A stretch of DNA of 64,000 nt, from the NCBI RefSeq assembly GCF_003012345.1, contig NZ_PVRV01000023.1, forward strand, positions 434,001 through 498,000. The letters run 5' to 3'. A program made the translations under genes and the position numbers. Under the pieces are notes generated by a model that was not told where the DNA came from, made no database searches, and was given only the letters and a program-made list of their open reading frames with translations. Source of the stretch: Phytohalomonas tamaricis (GTDB lineage Bacteria > Pseudomonadota > Gammaproteobacteria > Pseudomonadales > Halomonadaceae). This document shows, in pieces, positions 45,474 through 57,947 of this stretch (its first letter is position 1; each line of letters begins with the position of its first letter).

Positions 45474-46955
45474 ATGACGTCATTGCTAGAACGGCCCTGG
45501 GTCGGCCACATGATTGCGCTTGTTGCCGGCGCGTTGACAACGCTCACGTTCGCCCCTTTCGATCAATGGTGGCTGGGACCACTGTCCATCGCTCTACTCT
45601 ATGGCTCCCTGGCCCATACCTCAGTACGTACCGGCGCTTTTCGTGGCTGGTGGTTCGGCGTCGGCCTGTTTGCGACCGGTACTTCATGGGTCTACGTCTC
45701 GATCCACGATTTTGGCAACACAGGTGCTGTGCTGGCAGGGCTACTCACCGTGCTGATGGCACTGGGCCTGGCGCTGTTTTATGCCATAGCTATGGCAATC
45801 TATCGCCTGGTTGCACCGTCACGGCTGGATATCATTGCCTTCGCCGGGGTCTGGACGCTGGGCGAAGCCTTCCGCAGCTGGGCCTTGACCGGCTTTCCGT
45901 GGCTCTATCTTGGCAGTGCTCATGTCGACTCACCTATCGCTTCGTTGGCCCCGCTGGGCGGCGTTTATTTACTGAGCCTGGTCGTCGCCCTCTCCGGCGC
46001 GCTGCTCTGGCATATTGTCGCCAAGCGCCAGTGGCTGTTGGTAGCACCGCTGCTGGCGCTGTGGCTCGTGCCCCTGCTGCTGCCCAAGCTGTGGGCAACG
46101 CCGTCTGATACCCCCGTGTCGGTCTCACTGGTCCAAGGCAACCTAGCCCAGTTAATCAAGTGGACCGCCGAGGGCCAGCGCACCGCCGCCAATACTTATG
46201 CTGGCCTCACGCGTGAGCAGTCCAACGATGCCGAACTGGTCATATGGCCAGAAACCGCCTTGCCGATGTTCGAGGATCAGGCACGCCCTTTTCTTGAGCG
46301 TATGCAGTCGACATTGTCGTCCAACACAGCGCTTCTGACCGGCATCGTGCAACGTGACGATACCGGTCATTACTACAATAGCGTCATTTCGGTAGGGGCC
46401 AGCCAAGGAGAGTATAAAAAGGAGCATCTGGTGCCGTTCGGTGAATATCTGCCGCTTGAAAGTACGCTGCGCGGCATCATCGGCTTTTTTGATCTGCCCA
46501 TGTCGAGTTTCGGCACTGGCAATGGTGATCAACCGCCCCTTCTCGCTCATGGGCTTCGCCTGGGCGTCGCGATCTGTTATGAAATTGTCTATCCCGACCT
46601 GGTTCGCCAGCGTGCCAAAGACGCCAACGTGCTGTTGACCGTCTCTAACGATACCTGGTTTGGCCATTCGATCGGCCCACTACAGCATATGCAAATGGCC
46701 CGTCTGCGGGCGCTTGAGAATAACCGCTATCTGCTGCGCGCCACCAATAACGGCATGACGGCGATCGTTTCTCCTCGCGGCGAGATCATCGCTCACGCGT
46801 CGCGCTTCGAAAAAGCTGTCCTTAATGGTGAAGTACGTGCCATGGCAGGCGAAACCCCGTTTACCCGCACCGGTAGCCTACCGACGCTGTTGCTAGCCTG
46901 CCTAATGGCAGTTGTAGGCTTGATATTCACCCGTCGAGAACGCAACAAACACTGA
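45474..46955 (+). CDS. lnt: Apolipoprotein N-acyltransferase
   Basis: The 493-residue inner-membrane enzyme adds the third acyl chain to lipoproteins. It has about seven N-terminal spans (residues 10-205) and a periplasmic nitrilase domain with the catalytic triad Glu260 ('VIWPETALP'), Lys316 ('YKKEHLVPFGEYLP') and Cys368 ('VAICYEIVYPD'), then a final span near 465-485. Start ATG 45474 is chosen for AGGAAA just before it. Confidence 0.96.
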   Translation: MTSLLERPWVGHMIALVAGALTTLTFAPFDQWWLGPLSIALLYGSLAHTSVRTGAFRGWWFGVGLFATGTSWVYVSIHDFGNTGAVLAGLLTVLMALGLALFYAIAMAIYRLVAPSRLDIIAFAGVWTLGEAFRSWALTGFPWLYLGSAHVDSPIASLAPLGGVYLLSLVVALSGALLWHIVAKRQWLLVAPLLALWLVPLLLPKLWATPSDTPVSVSLVQGNLAQLIKWTAEGQRTAANTYAGLTREQSNDAELVIWPETALPMFEDQARPFLERMQSTLSSNTALLTGIVQRDDTGHYYNSVISVGASQGEYKKEHLVPFGEYLPLESTLRGIIGFFDLPMSSFGTGNGDQPPLLAHGLRLGVAICYEIVYPDLVRQRAKDANVLLTVSNDTWFGHSIGPLQHMQMARLRALENNRYLLRATNNGMTAIVSPRGEIIAHASRFEKAVLNGEVRAMAGETPFTRTGSLPTLLLACLMAVVGLIFTRRERNKH

Positions 46956-46989
46956 GGGCTTAAACCATCAATGCCGCCATGAGTACTTA

Positions 46990-47724
46990 ATGATGATGCA
47001 GCTGTTAAAAGCCTTTCTTCTGCCGCCCGGCTGTTTTTTGCTTGCCCTGCTGGTGCTAATGATCGTCTGGAACCGTATACCTCGGCTGGCACGTGCGCTC
47101 AGTTTTGCCGTCGTCATCCTATTCTGGGCGGTCGCCACGCCTCCCGTGGCAAGCCTGCTGCTCACGCCTATCGAACGCGTCATGCCAACGCCGCCATCAC
47201 AATGGCATGAGGCCCAGGCAATCGTCATTCTCGGCGGTGGCCGTGATTATGACGCACTGGAGCTGGGCGGACGTCACCGCGTCAATGAATACACGCTGGG
47301 CCGTCTGAGCGAAGGCGCACGCATTGCGCGCAAGACAGGACTTCCGATTCTTGTCACCGGCGGCAAGGCACCTTGGGAGCGACAATCGGAAGCCGAATTA
47401 ATGAAGCGCAGCCTGGAGGAAGAGTTTGGTCTGACACCTCGCTGGCTTGAAGGTGACAGCCGAGACACGACAGAAAATGCCGAATTCACGGCACGCATTC
47501 TGAAAAAAGAAGGCATCGATACCATCCTGCTGGTGACCAATGCCTGGCATATGCCGCGCGCCGTACGCAATTTCGAAAAAACGGGACTGAAGGTCCTGCC
47601 CGCGCCTTTTGGCTTCACCAAGAATGTTTCAGGCGGGAGTACCTGGTGGGCGCCCAAGGCTGACGCTCTTGAACGCTCTTATTGGGCACTCTATGAGTAC
47701 CTGGGGTGGTTTGCTGGCCACTAA
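46990..47724 (+). CDS. YdcF/ElyC-family (DUF218) envelope protein
   Basis: The 244-residue protein has two N-terminal membrane spans (about 5-25 and 35-60) and a periplasmic DUF218 domain beginning 'AIVILGGGRDYDA' (about 78-90). It continues with 'RLSEGARIARKTGLPILVTGG' and 'DTTENAEFTARILKKEG' and 'LVTNAWHMPRAVRNFEKTG'. The relative ElyC affects peptidoglycan and enterobacterial common antigen precursors. Three ATG codons in a row leave the first residue uncertain. It follows lnt by 34 nt. Confidence 0.87.
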   Translation: MMMQLLKAFLLPPGCFLLALLVLMIVWNRIPRLARALSFAVVILFWAVATPPVASLLLTPIERVMPTPPSQWHEAQAIVILGGGRDYDALELGGRHRVNEYTLGRLSEGARIARKTGLPILVTGGKAPWERQSEAELMKRSLEEEFGLTPRWLEGDSRDTTENAEFTARILKKEGIDTILLVTNAWHMPRAVRNFEKTGLKVLPAPFGFTKNVSGGSTWWAPKADALERSYWALYEYLGWFAGH

Positions 47725-47751
47725 AGGCCTGACTATTGACCCTTGGCGCAG

Positions 47752-48342
47752 CTAGAGCGGTGCACGCTGAAAATAACGATGCCCGCACGCATGGCACGGC
47801 TCAAGACGCGTTGGCCGTATTAGCGTCACGATCTCGCCACAGTGGACACAGGCCATGCGTCCAGGCGCTGCAATTTCGCCTTCGTAATAATCGGCACGGG
47901 CCGCTTCGAGATCGTCCTCGAAGCGGGTACGATCGACTACCGTACGATCAGCCACCGAGAAGAGCCCCTGGCGGATGCGTTCGGATATCGTAACAATGTC
48001 AATACCCAGCCAGTTCGCTACGCTCTCGCCGCCGCTGGCGAGATAGCGTCGCAAATCCGCCAAATCGCGCTCCACCCAGGCGCGCAGCAGCGCCAGCTCG
48101 TCTTTGGTGAAGTTCTCGACATCTGCCTCGAACTGCACCGCCTCATCAATCTCACGCTGTAAACCCTCGCGGTTCAAGCGGCTCTGACCCTTATCTTCAG
48201 CCTGCCCCCGCTGCGGGTCATCTACTGTAGAAGAAGCGCCATTATTGTCACGATGAAAGCGTGCCAGGATACGCTCATAGGCATCACTCAGTCGGCTATC
48301 GCGCTGGCCGTCATCCGGTCGATGATCGTTATGTTCGCTCAT
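47752..48342 (-). CDS. Zinc-ribbon protein, YbeL (DUF1451) family
   Basis: The 196-residue protein has a charged N-terminal half, a helical 'VENFTKDELALLRAWVERDL' region and a C-terminal zinc ribbon with C-V-H-C and C-H-A-C pairs (about 165-187). Position upstream of leuS in the opposite orientation also fits ybeL. No function is known. Confidence 0.87.
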   Translation of the reverse strand: MSEHNDHRPDDGQRDSRLSDAYERILARFHRDNNGASSTVDDPQRGQAEDKGQSRLNREGLQREIDEAVQFEADVENFTKDELALLRAWVERDLADLRRYLASGGESVANWLGIDIVTISERIRQGLFSVADRTVVDRTRFEDDLEAARADYYEGEIAAPGRMACVHCGEIVTLIRPTRLEPCHACGHRYFQRAPL

Positions 48343-51243
<2,901 letters not shown>

Positions 51244-51289
51244 TGCCTATCTATATCGCTGGGATTTGGACAACCGCAAGGAGACTCGA

Positions 51290-51808
51290 GTGAAGCGTCG
51301 TACCTTCCTCACCTGTCTGGCTGGTATCACTACTGCACTCGTATTGAGCGGGTGCGGTTTTCAGCTTCGTGGCTACGGTGCGCCCGAGCTATCAATTGAG
51401 CGTCTGGCGCTGTCCGCTGCAGATACCGGACCACGCGCCCAGTTGACTCAACGGGTATCCCAGACCCTGGAAAGCGCCGGCGTCACGCTTGATGACAGCG
51501 CCCCGCTGCGGCTCAACCTGGGCGAGGCGAAAACGACAGAGCGTGAACTGTCCTTCGGCGATGCCGGCAACCAGGAGCGTGAGGTCACCTTGACTCTGCC
51601 CTTCTCGGTCCAGCGCGTCTCCGATGGCGCTTACCTGCTTGATCAGCAGCAGGTCGAGTCACGCGGCACGTTCTATACCAGCAGTGATCAGTTGCTTTCA
51701 CGCGATGACCAGCGCGAAGAGCTGCTGGAGGACCTGCGCGACGATGCCGCGCGCCGCCTGCTTGAGCGGCTACGCAATCTGGATACGCAATCGGTTTCGA
51801 CGCATTAA
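51290..51808 (+). CDS. lptE: LPS-assembly lipoprotein LptE
   Basis: The 172-residue precursor has a lipobox L-S-G-C (Cys near residue 19), then 'GFQLRGYG', the typical start of LptE (RlpB). It plugs the LptD barrel to insert LPS in the outer membrane. I start it at GTG 51290 because AAGGAG lies six bases upstream and the signal peptide follows directly; a longer frame would overlap leuS with a poor N-terminus. Its stop shares a base with holA (TAATG). Confidence 0.93.
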   Translation: MKRRTFLTCLAGITTALVLSGCGFQLRGYGAPELSIERLALSAADTGPRAQLTQRVSQTLESAGVTLDDSAPLRLNLGEAKTTERELSFGDAGNQEREVTLTLPFSVQRVSDGAYLLDQQQVESRGTFYTSSDQLLSRDDQREELLEDLRDDAARRLLERLRNLDTQSVSTH

Positions 51809-52869
51809 TGAAGGTTTTTCCTGACAAGCTCGCCGAGCAGTTGCAAAAGAAGCTCGCACCGGTCTACATCGTGGCCGGTGACGAGCCGCTATTGCACATG
51901 GAAGCATGTGATGCGGTACGCGCTAAAGCGCGTGAAAGCGGTATTGAGGAACGTGAGGTACTGCACGTCGAGAATGGCTTCAACTGGGGGCAGCTATTTG
52001 AAGCAGCCAACAGCCTTTCATTGTTCGCCGACCGTAAACTGATCGAGCTGCGCATGGGTAGTCAGGCGCCTGGCCAGGAAGGAGCGAAAGCGCTGGAGGC
52101 TTACGCCGAAACCGCCAAGGCAAACGGCAATATCTTGCTGTATTCCAGTGCCAAACTCGACCGCAGGCTTCAGCAGAGCAAGTGGTTCAAGACGCTTGAT
52201 GGTCTGGGAGTATTCGTTCCCGTCTGGCCGGTAGAGCATCAGCGTTTGCATTTCTGGATTCGTGACCGCGCCAGCCGTCACGAACTCGAGCTTGATCATG
52301 ACGCGGCAAAGCTCTTGGCCGACCGTGTCGAAGGCAACCTGTTAGCCGCTGATCAGGAACTGTCCAAACTTCGCCTGCTGTATCCACCTCGAGCCCGCCT
52401 CAACGCCGATGCTATCGCCCGGGGCGTCGAAGATAGTGCACGCTTTGATGTCTTTATGCTCAATGAAGCCTGTCTTAAAGGAGAGCGGGAGCGTGCCTTA
52501 CGTATCGTCAAGGGACTTAAAGGCGAAGGCATAGAAGCGCCGGTAATTCTTTGGGCGATTACTCGTGAACTGCGTGTTCTGCTCTCTATCCGTCAGCATC
52601 TCGATCAAGGACAGAGCATTGAGCAGGCCTGCAAGGCACAAAAACCGATGATTCCTGACAAGCGCCGCCCACATTATCAACAGGCACTAAAACGCCTGCC
52701 CCATAAACGACTGCACAAGTTATTGTTATTTGCTCAGCGCGTTGATCTCGCCATCAAGGGTGCTGGCCCCCTTCCCATCTGGAACGCGTTAAATGACTTG
52801 GCGCTTACCTTTGCCGGTGGACGTGGCCCGTTAACCGAGTGGCCCGACGCTTATCGGTCGCAAGCGTAA
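51808..52869 (+). CDS. holA: DNA polymerase III delta subunit
   Basis: The 353-residue clamp-loader subunit matches HolA: 'MKVFPDKLAEQLQKKLAPVY' then 'VAGDEPLLHMEACDAVRA' (about 22-39) and the C-terminal 'RVDLAIKGAGPLPIWNALNDL'. It opens the sliding clamp. ATG overlaps the lptE stop by one base. The order leuS-lptE-holA is the same as in E. coli; nadD is missing here. Confidence 0.95.
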   Translation: MKVFPDKLAEQLQKKLAPVYIVAGDEPLLHMEACDAVRAKARESGIEEREVLHVENGFNWGQLFEAANSLSLFADRKLIELRMGSQAPGQEGAKALEAYAETAKANGNILLYSSAKLDRRLQQSKWFKTLDGLGVFVPVWPVEHQRLHFWIRDRASRHELELDHDAAKLLADRVEGNLLAADQELSKLRLLYPPRARLNADAIARGVEDSARFDVFMLNEACLKGERERALRIVKGLKGEGIEAPVILWAITRELRVLLSIRQHLDQGQSIEQACKAQKPMIPDKRRPHYQQALKRLPHKRLHKLLLFAQRVDLAIKGAGPLPIWNALNDLALTFAGGRGPLTEWPDAYRSQA

Positions 52870-52983
52870 TACGCGATAACCAAAAGACAGCAGCATGGCG
52901 TCTACGATGGTAATGAATGTAAGTTACTGCCAACTCCCTTATAAAAAGCGTCTGATCCATTGCCTGCGAGCGTGCGCTAGCGC

Positions 52984-54093
52984 ATGATCAAAGAGCTTTC
53001 TTTACCGCCGATTTTTCAGCGCTGGATCGCCCGGCTGCGCCGTTATCATTACCTCTGGCCAATATTCAGCTTCGCCAGCGGCATCTTCAGCTTTTTTCTG
53101 ATCAACCGACAACAATCCCTTGGTGCCTATCTAGCGCTGGCCTTATTGCTGACCTGGAGCTTGTTGCTGGCAGAGAATTTATGGTCGTGGCTGCATCGTC
53201 ATCGCCGGCGCTCCCGACTGCCCCGCATCGTTGCCTCCTTCTGCGCGCAGATGACGCACCAGGAAACCCTGTTCTTCTGTTTACCCTTTTTCCTGATCAC
53301 TACCATCTGGAATAGCACTCAGGCGCTGTTCACCAGCCTTTTATTGATCGCTGCACTGGTTTCGATTATCGATCCGCTCTACTTTCGTTTAGCTGATCGT
53401 CTGCGCTGGCTATATTTTGCTTTTCACGGGCTATGCGCATTCGTGCTGATGCTGGTGCTATTACCACTAATGATGCATCTGACTACAGGCGAAAGCATCC
53501 TGCTGGCCTCAGGCGCCATCGTGATTGTCAGTCTGCCCAGCCTGATCACGCTGATGCAGCCGCACGGTGTGATGGGGTGGCTGGCCATGTTCGGCCTTGC
53601 GGGACTATTGAGTACCGGAGCATGGCTCGGCCGTGACGGCATCCCGCCAGCTACATTATGGATTGCCGGTCATGCCCTGTCTCCTGAGTTCGATGCCTCA
53701 ACGCGACAGCCACGCGGCAGCATGCCTTTAGCCAATGGCATTATTCAGCAGCGAGGCCTCTACGTGTACACCTCGATTAATGCCCCGCGCGGCCTTAACG
53801 AGCGGATATATCATGTCTGGCGTCATGATGGCCGGATAGTAGATCGTGTTCCTCTTACTATTCGAGGCGGGCGCGAACAGGGCTATCGTGCCTGGTCGCA
53901 TAAGCAGAACTTTCCCGAAGACAGCCGTGGCAAATGGCGTATCGATATCGTCACCGATACTGGCCAACGCCTGGGCGTCATCCGCTTTTCCATAGCCGAT
54001 GATGCCAGTACGGCGTCGCTGGCTGATGGGCGTATCAAGACACCACCGGGTATTAGCTGGCTACATCTTGCCACGGGAAACAAGTCAACTTGA
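52984..54093 (+). CDS. DUF5924/DUF2914 membrane protein
   Basis: The 369-residue protein has about eight hydrophobic helices in the first 230 residues and a periplasmic C-terminal domain ('YVYTSINAPRGLNERIYHVW' to 'GKWRIDIVTDTGQRLGVIRF') like DUF2914, a beta-rich ligand or carbohydrate-binding-like domain. Such proteins are common in Halomonadaceae and relatives, with unknown role. It stands alone between holA and slyA. Confidence 0.78.
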   Translation: MIKELSLPPIFQRWIARLRRYHYLWPIFSFASGIFSFFLINRQQSLGAYLALALLLTWSLLLAENLWSWLHRHRRRSRLPRIVASFCAQMTHQETLFFCLPFFLITTIWNSTQALFTSLLLIAALVSIIDPLYFRLADRLRWLYFAFHGLCAFVLMLVLLPLMMHLTTGESILLASGAIVIVSLPSLITLMQPHGVMGWLAMFGLAGLLSTGAWLGRDGIPPATLWIAGHALSPEFDASTRQPRGSMPLANGIIQQRGLYVYTSINAPRGLNERIYHVWRHDGRIVDRVPLTIRGGREQGYRAWSHKQNFPEDSRGKWRIDIVTDTGQRLGVIRFSIADDASTASLADGRIKTPPGISWLHLATGNKST

Positions 54094-54209
54094 GACTGGG
54101 ATTTTTCGTAGCGTGTAATTCATAAGTGTTATGTGATAAAGCTTTACTTGCACACATACCCCTGCTTTCGTGACAATAGGACTTTAATTTACAACCTAAT
54201 TATATCGCC

Positions 54210-54650
54210 ATGCATGAATCGCTCTGTTTGAAATTGTCGCGAGTTCCGCGCTTGTGGCGTGCGATCATCGATTATCGTCTAGCCCCCTTGGGGCTGACCC
54301 AGACGCGCTGGGTCACGCTATATCATCTGTGGAACATGGGCGACGGCCAGCCACAATGCGACTTGGCGCGGACTATCGGTGTCGAGGCACCTTCGCTGGT
54401 GCGTACCCTCGACCAGTTGGCCCACCAGGGCCTGATCGAACGCCGCCCCAGTGATGAGGATCGACGCACCAAGCTTGTCTATTTAACGGACAAGGCCACG
54501 CCTTTACTCGAACGCATCGAGACCGTCGTTCAAGAAGCACGAGAAGAAATGCTGCATGGCATCAGCGACGCTGACCTCGATCATTTCGAAACGGTTCTGT
54601 GCCTGATCGAGAAAAACGGCCAAACGCTGCTTTCACGTCAAGAAACCTGA
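54210..54650 (+). CDS. slyA: MarR-family regulator SlyA
   Basis: The 146-residue regulator has the winged-helix core of SlyA: 'LGLTQTRWVTLYHLWN' then the recognition helix 'TIGVEAPSLVRTLDQLAHQGLIERR' and wing 'DEDRRTKLVYLT'. SlyA-type proteins control stress and envelope genes by displacing H-NS. It is AT-rich upstream, with no partner gene adjacent, so targets are unknown. Confidence 0.9.
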   Translation: MHESLCLKLSRVPRLWRAIIDYRLAPLGLTQTRWVTLYHLWNMGDGQPQCDLARTIGVEAPSLVRTLDQLAHQGLIERRPSDEDRRTKLVYLTDKATPLLERIETVVQEAREEMLHGISDADLDHFETVLCLIEKNGQTLLSRQET

Positions 54651-54670
54651 TCCCACCTATCAGGCTCGGC

Positions 54671-55180
54671 TTACGGTGTGTTATTCGTAAGCCGAGCCTG
54701 AGCGACTTTCAACTGCTCGGCCAGTATGGCGAATGCAGCAGCGTCCAGCGTTTCATCCCACCATAATGTGAGCGCTCTCGCATCCGATTCCAGAGCTCGG
54801 ATATCCTTGGGCAATTGCTTGAGCAAGGTTTCAACGGCTGATCTTTTGTCGAAGCTCAATGACGTCAAGGACGAATGTACACTTTTCCAACCCACCGGGG
54901 CGCCAGTCATTCTCGTGATTTGCCCCGGCGTGTCTCCTTCTTGCGCATTTATCAAGGCAAAACGCGGCCCCTGCAGCTCACGTGGATAGTGAAGCCGATA
55001 GGCGACTGTAGACAGAGAATCCTCCAGCCATGGCGTTTTTTCAATCGCCACACGAAACCCTTGGCGACGCGCCTCATCACGCAGCGCGATCTGTCGGCGC
55101 TGATGTAGTGAGGGACGCATTGCGATGACCGGTGCCATAGCAATGAACAGAATCACCACCAGTATCAAGAGTGTCTTCAT
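54671..55180 (-). CDS. Hypothetical protein with N-terminal membrane anchor
   Basis: The 169-residue protein has one hydrophobic segment (residues 3-21, 'TLLILVVILFIAMAPVIA') followed by a basic helical stretch 'HQRRQIALRDEARRQGFRV' and a mixed domain. It is not a lipoprotein and I recognise no family. It converges with slyA and is divergent from the universal-stress gene. Composition and codon use look like its neighbours, so it is likely real. Confidence 0.7.
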   Translation of the reverse strand: MKTLLILVVILFIAMAPVIAMRPSLHQRRQIALRDEARRQGFRVAIEKTPWLEDSLSTVAYRLHYPRELQGPRFALINAQEGDTPGQITRMTGAPVGWKSVHSSLTSLSFDKRSAVETLLKQLPKDIRALESDARALTLWWDETLDAAAFAILAEQLKVAQARLTNNTP

Positions 55181-55302
55181 GAAGGCTTCCTAATGCTTGC
55201 GCTGCGTTGATTGGCTGCATAACACAGCGATACAAAGACGTTGTATCACCTCAAACTCCCGCTTACAGTGAGGGATGTCATAACCAGTTGGGGGCTGCAG
55301 TC

Positions 55303-55761
55303 ATGAGTTACGAATATCGCCACATCCTGGTCGCCGTCGATCTGACCAAGGATTCCAGCCGTGTACTGGAACGCGCGCTACCCATTGCGCGACGCAACGA
55401 CAATGCCAAGATATCGATCATGCATACGCTTGAACCCCTGGGATTCGCTTATGGCGGCGACATTCCCATGGACCTGACCTCCATTCAGGATCAGCTTGAC
55501 GAACATGCTCGCGAACGGCTGGCCGAAGTTGCTGATCCACACGGCATCCCACGTGAAAACCAGCATGTCGTGATTGGTATGCCTGATTCCGAAATTCATC
55601 GCTTCTCGGCCGAGCATGGCGTTGATCTGATTGTGGTTGGCTCTCACGGTCGGCACGGTTTTGCCCTGTTGCTGGGTTCGACTTCGACTGGAGTCCTGCA
55701 CGGTGCGCAGTGCGATGTACTTGCCGTACGTGTGGGTACTGAAGAGAACTCGGAAGAATAA
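55303..55761 (+). CDS. Universal stress protein UspA family
   Basis: The 152-residue protein starts 'YRHILVAVDLTKDSSRVLERAL' and has the ATP-site pattern 'VVGSHGRHGFALLLGSTSTGVLHGAQCDVLAVR' (G-x2-G-x9-G-[S/T]), so it likely binds ATP, like the MJ0577 class. E. coli UspA lacks that binding. I use ATG 55303, behind GGGGGC, rather than longer upstream frames. It is followed by a hairpin. Confidence 0.9.
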   Translation: MSYEYRHILVAVDLTKDSSRVLERALPIARRNDNAKISIMHTLEPLGFAYGGDIPMDLTSIQDQLDEHARERLAEVADPHGIPRENQHVVIGMPDSEIHRFSAEHGVDLIVVGSHGRHGFALLLGSTSTGVLHGAQCDVLAVRVGTEENSEE

Positions 55762-55769
55762 GCGCACCC

Positions 55770-55795
55770 GGGCCGGCCCTTATGCCGGCCGGCCC
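55770..55795. terminator. GC-rich hairpin between usp and uup
   Basis: GGGCCGGC and GCCGGCCC pair across ten bases, between the convergent usp and uup genes. There is no T-run. Confidence 0.5.
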
Positions 55796-55817
55796 CAGCG
55801 CTTTCAGACGGATTAAA

Positions 55818-57740
55818 TCACTCGCCCTCTCTCACCGCTTCCAACTCCATCCAGCGTTCCATCGCCTCATCGAGTTCTCGCTGACGTGTCGACAGCTCGG
55901 CCAATGTTGCATTAACCGTATCGCCATCTTGCTGGTAAAACGCTGGCTCACCGATGGTTTGCTCAAGTGCCGCGATATCTTGCTCAAGCCTTTCGATCAT
56001 CTCGGGTAGCTGGTCAAGTTCGCGCTGCAGCTTGTAAGACAGCTTCTGCGTCTTTTTTGCAGGCGTTGCAGTAGCCTCACTGATGCTGTCCTGCTTCGTT
56101 TTGCCCCCACTCTGAGATGTGGGCTTTTGCTGCTCAATCTGACCTGATACGGGCGGCAATTTGCCTCCCTGGCGCACCCAATCAGTATAACCGCCCACAT
56201 ATTCCCGCACTTGTCCTTCACCCTCGAAGGCCAGCACGCTAGTGACTACGTTATCCATAAAATCACGGTCGTGACTCACCAACAGCAGCGTACCGTCGAA
56301 GTCAATCAAGAGTTCTTCGAGGAGTTCAAGCGTTTCGACATCGAGATCGTTGGTGGGCTCGTCGAGCACCAGCACGTTGGCCGGTTGGGTAAACAGCTTG
56401 GCCAGCAGCAGGCGATTCGATTCCCCCCCTGACAAGGCCTTGACCGGCTGACGCACACGGTCAGGAGCAAAAAGGAAATCCTGCAGGTAACTCATCACAT
56501 GCTTGTCTTTCCCGCCTACGGTGACGAAATCACGGCCCTGCGCGACGTTATCAAAGACCGTGGCATTCAAGTCGAGCCCGGCCCGCAGCTGGTCGAAATA
56601 AGCGACCTGGACGTTAGTCCCCATACGAACCTGCCCTTCGCTGGGTTCAAGCAGCCCCAACAGAATCTTCAAGAGCGTCGTCTTGCCGGCACCGTTACGC
56701 CCGACGAAGCCAATGCGATCGCCGCGCTGAACTTCCAGGCTCAGGTTACGAATAACCCATTCATCACCGAAGCGGTGATTCACGTTTTCCAGCTCAACAA
56801 CGCGCTTGCCGCTTCTCTCGCCACTGTCCACCGTCAGTTTGGCATTGCCATGACGATGACGTCTCGCCGCCTGCTCCGCCCGCATTTTCTCAAGCGCACG
56901 GACGCGGCCTTCGTTGCGCGTCCGTCTCGCCTTGATCCCTTGGCGAATCCAGCTCTCTTCCTGGGCCAGCTTCTTGTCGAATTCCTGACGCTCACGCGCT
57001 TCTATTTCAAGCTCATGCTGCTTTTGAGCCTGATACTTATCGTATTCACCTGGATAACGGCCCAGCTTGCCACGGTCGAGCTCAAGAATGCCGGTAGCGA
57101 GCCGCTTCAGGAAAGCGCGGTCGTGAGTGATAAACAACACCGAACCGGAAAACTGCAGCAACTGCTCTTCAAGCCAGAGGATGGTGTCGAGATCAAGGTG
57201 GTTGGTAGGCTCGTCAAGCAGCAGCACATCGGGCTCGGCAACTAGAGCACGCGCCAGCGCCACACGGCGCCGCCAGCCGCCGGACAGTCCTTCCATCGCC
57301 GTATCGGCAGGTAGATCCAGGCGTGTCAGTACCGTATCGATACGCTGATGATACGACCAGCCATCAAGAGCTTCCAAACGGGTCTGCAGGGTTTCCAGAC
57401 GCTTCATGTCAGGCTCTGGCGCCGCCACCAGCCGGTCGTACTCGGCCAGGAGGCTGCCCACCTCGGGCATACCTTCGGCCACGACATCAAAAATGCGTCG
57501 TCCTTCCGCCGGAGGCAAATGTTGCAGCAGCGTGCCCACGCGCAGACCCGGCGCCCGCCAGACCGTACCGCCATCGGGTAGCGCCGCGCCGGAAACAAGT
57601 GATAATAGCGTCGATTTACCGGTACCGTTACGCCCGACAAGCGCTAGACGCTCACCTTTTTCCAGCGTCAGCTCAGCGTTGTCGAGCAACACTTGAGTGC
57701 CATAGGCGAGTTGAAGCTGTTCGAGTTTTAGCAACGTCAT
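55818..57740 (-). CDS. uup: ABC-F ATPase Uup
   Basis: The 640-residue soluble protein has two ABC domains: Walker A G-R-N-G-T-G-K-S (about 37-44) and G-R-N-G-A-G-K-T (about 352-359), each with a signature ('[15 protein letters not shown]', 'LSGGESNRLLLAKLF') and Walker B ('LLLDEPTNHLD', 'LVLDEPTNDLD'). A linker and a C-terminal coiled coil (about 560-635) specific to Uup follow. ABC-F proteins act on ribosomes; Uup is linked to transposon excision and branched-DNA binding. Confidence 0.94.
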   Translation of the reverse strand: MTLLKLEQLQLAYGTQVLLDNAELTLEKGERLALVGRNGTGKSTLLSLVSGAALPDGGTVWRAPGLRVGTLLQHLPPAEGRRIFDVVAEGMPEVGSLLAEYDRLVAAPEPDMKRLETLQTRLEALDGWSYHQRIDTVLTRLDLPADTAMEGLSGGWRRRVALARALVAEPDVLLLDEPTNHLDLDTILWLEEQLLQFSGSVLFITHDRAFLKRLATGILELDRGKLGRYPGEYDKYQAQKQHELEIEARERQEFDKKLAQEESWIRQGIKARRTRNEGRVRALEKMRAEQAARRHRHGNAKLTVDSGERSGKRVVELENVNHRFGDEWVIRNLSLEVQRGDRIGFVGRNGAGKTTLLKILLGLLEPSEGQVRMGTNVQVAYFDQLRAGLDLNATVFDNVAQGRDFVTVGGKDKHVMSYLQDFLFAPDRVRQPVKALSGGESNRLLLAKLFTQPANVLVLDEPTNDLDVETLELLEELLIDFDGTLLLVSHDRDFMDNVVTSVLAFEGEGQVREYVGGYTDWVRQGGKLPPVSGQIEQQKPTSQSGGKTKQDSISEATATPAKKTQKLSYKLQRELDQLPEMIERLEQDIAALEQTIGEPAFYQQDGDTVNATLAELSTRQRELDEAMERWMELEAVREGE

Positions 57741-57947
57741 GCGTAGCGTCCCGCTGAGAAAAATGAAGATGGCCTATTGTAGCGCATCAAGGCGCCAACG
57801 CGTGGAGCGTTAGCATCAGGTTTTCCGTACAATGGTGTATTTTCACGCTTAAGCCGTGCGCTGACGCATATTCCATGATGGTTATACAGGCGGGCTGTAT
57901 TCAGCCTGCTGCGCTACAGCCATTGTGATGTTTCAACTGGAGTCTTC

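Noticed and set aside
56499-57245. 248-codon plus-strand frame opposite uup
   Set aside because: It runs antisense to both ABC domains and its translation has no domain features.
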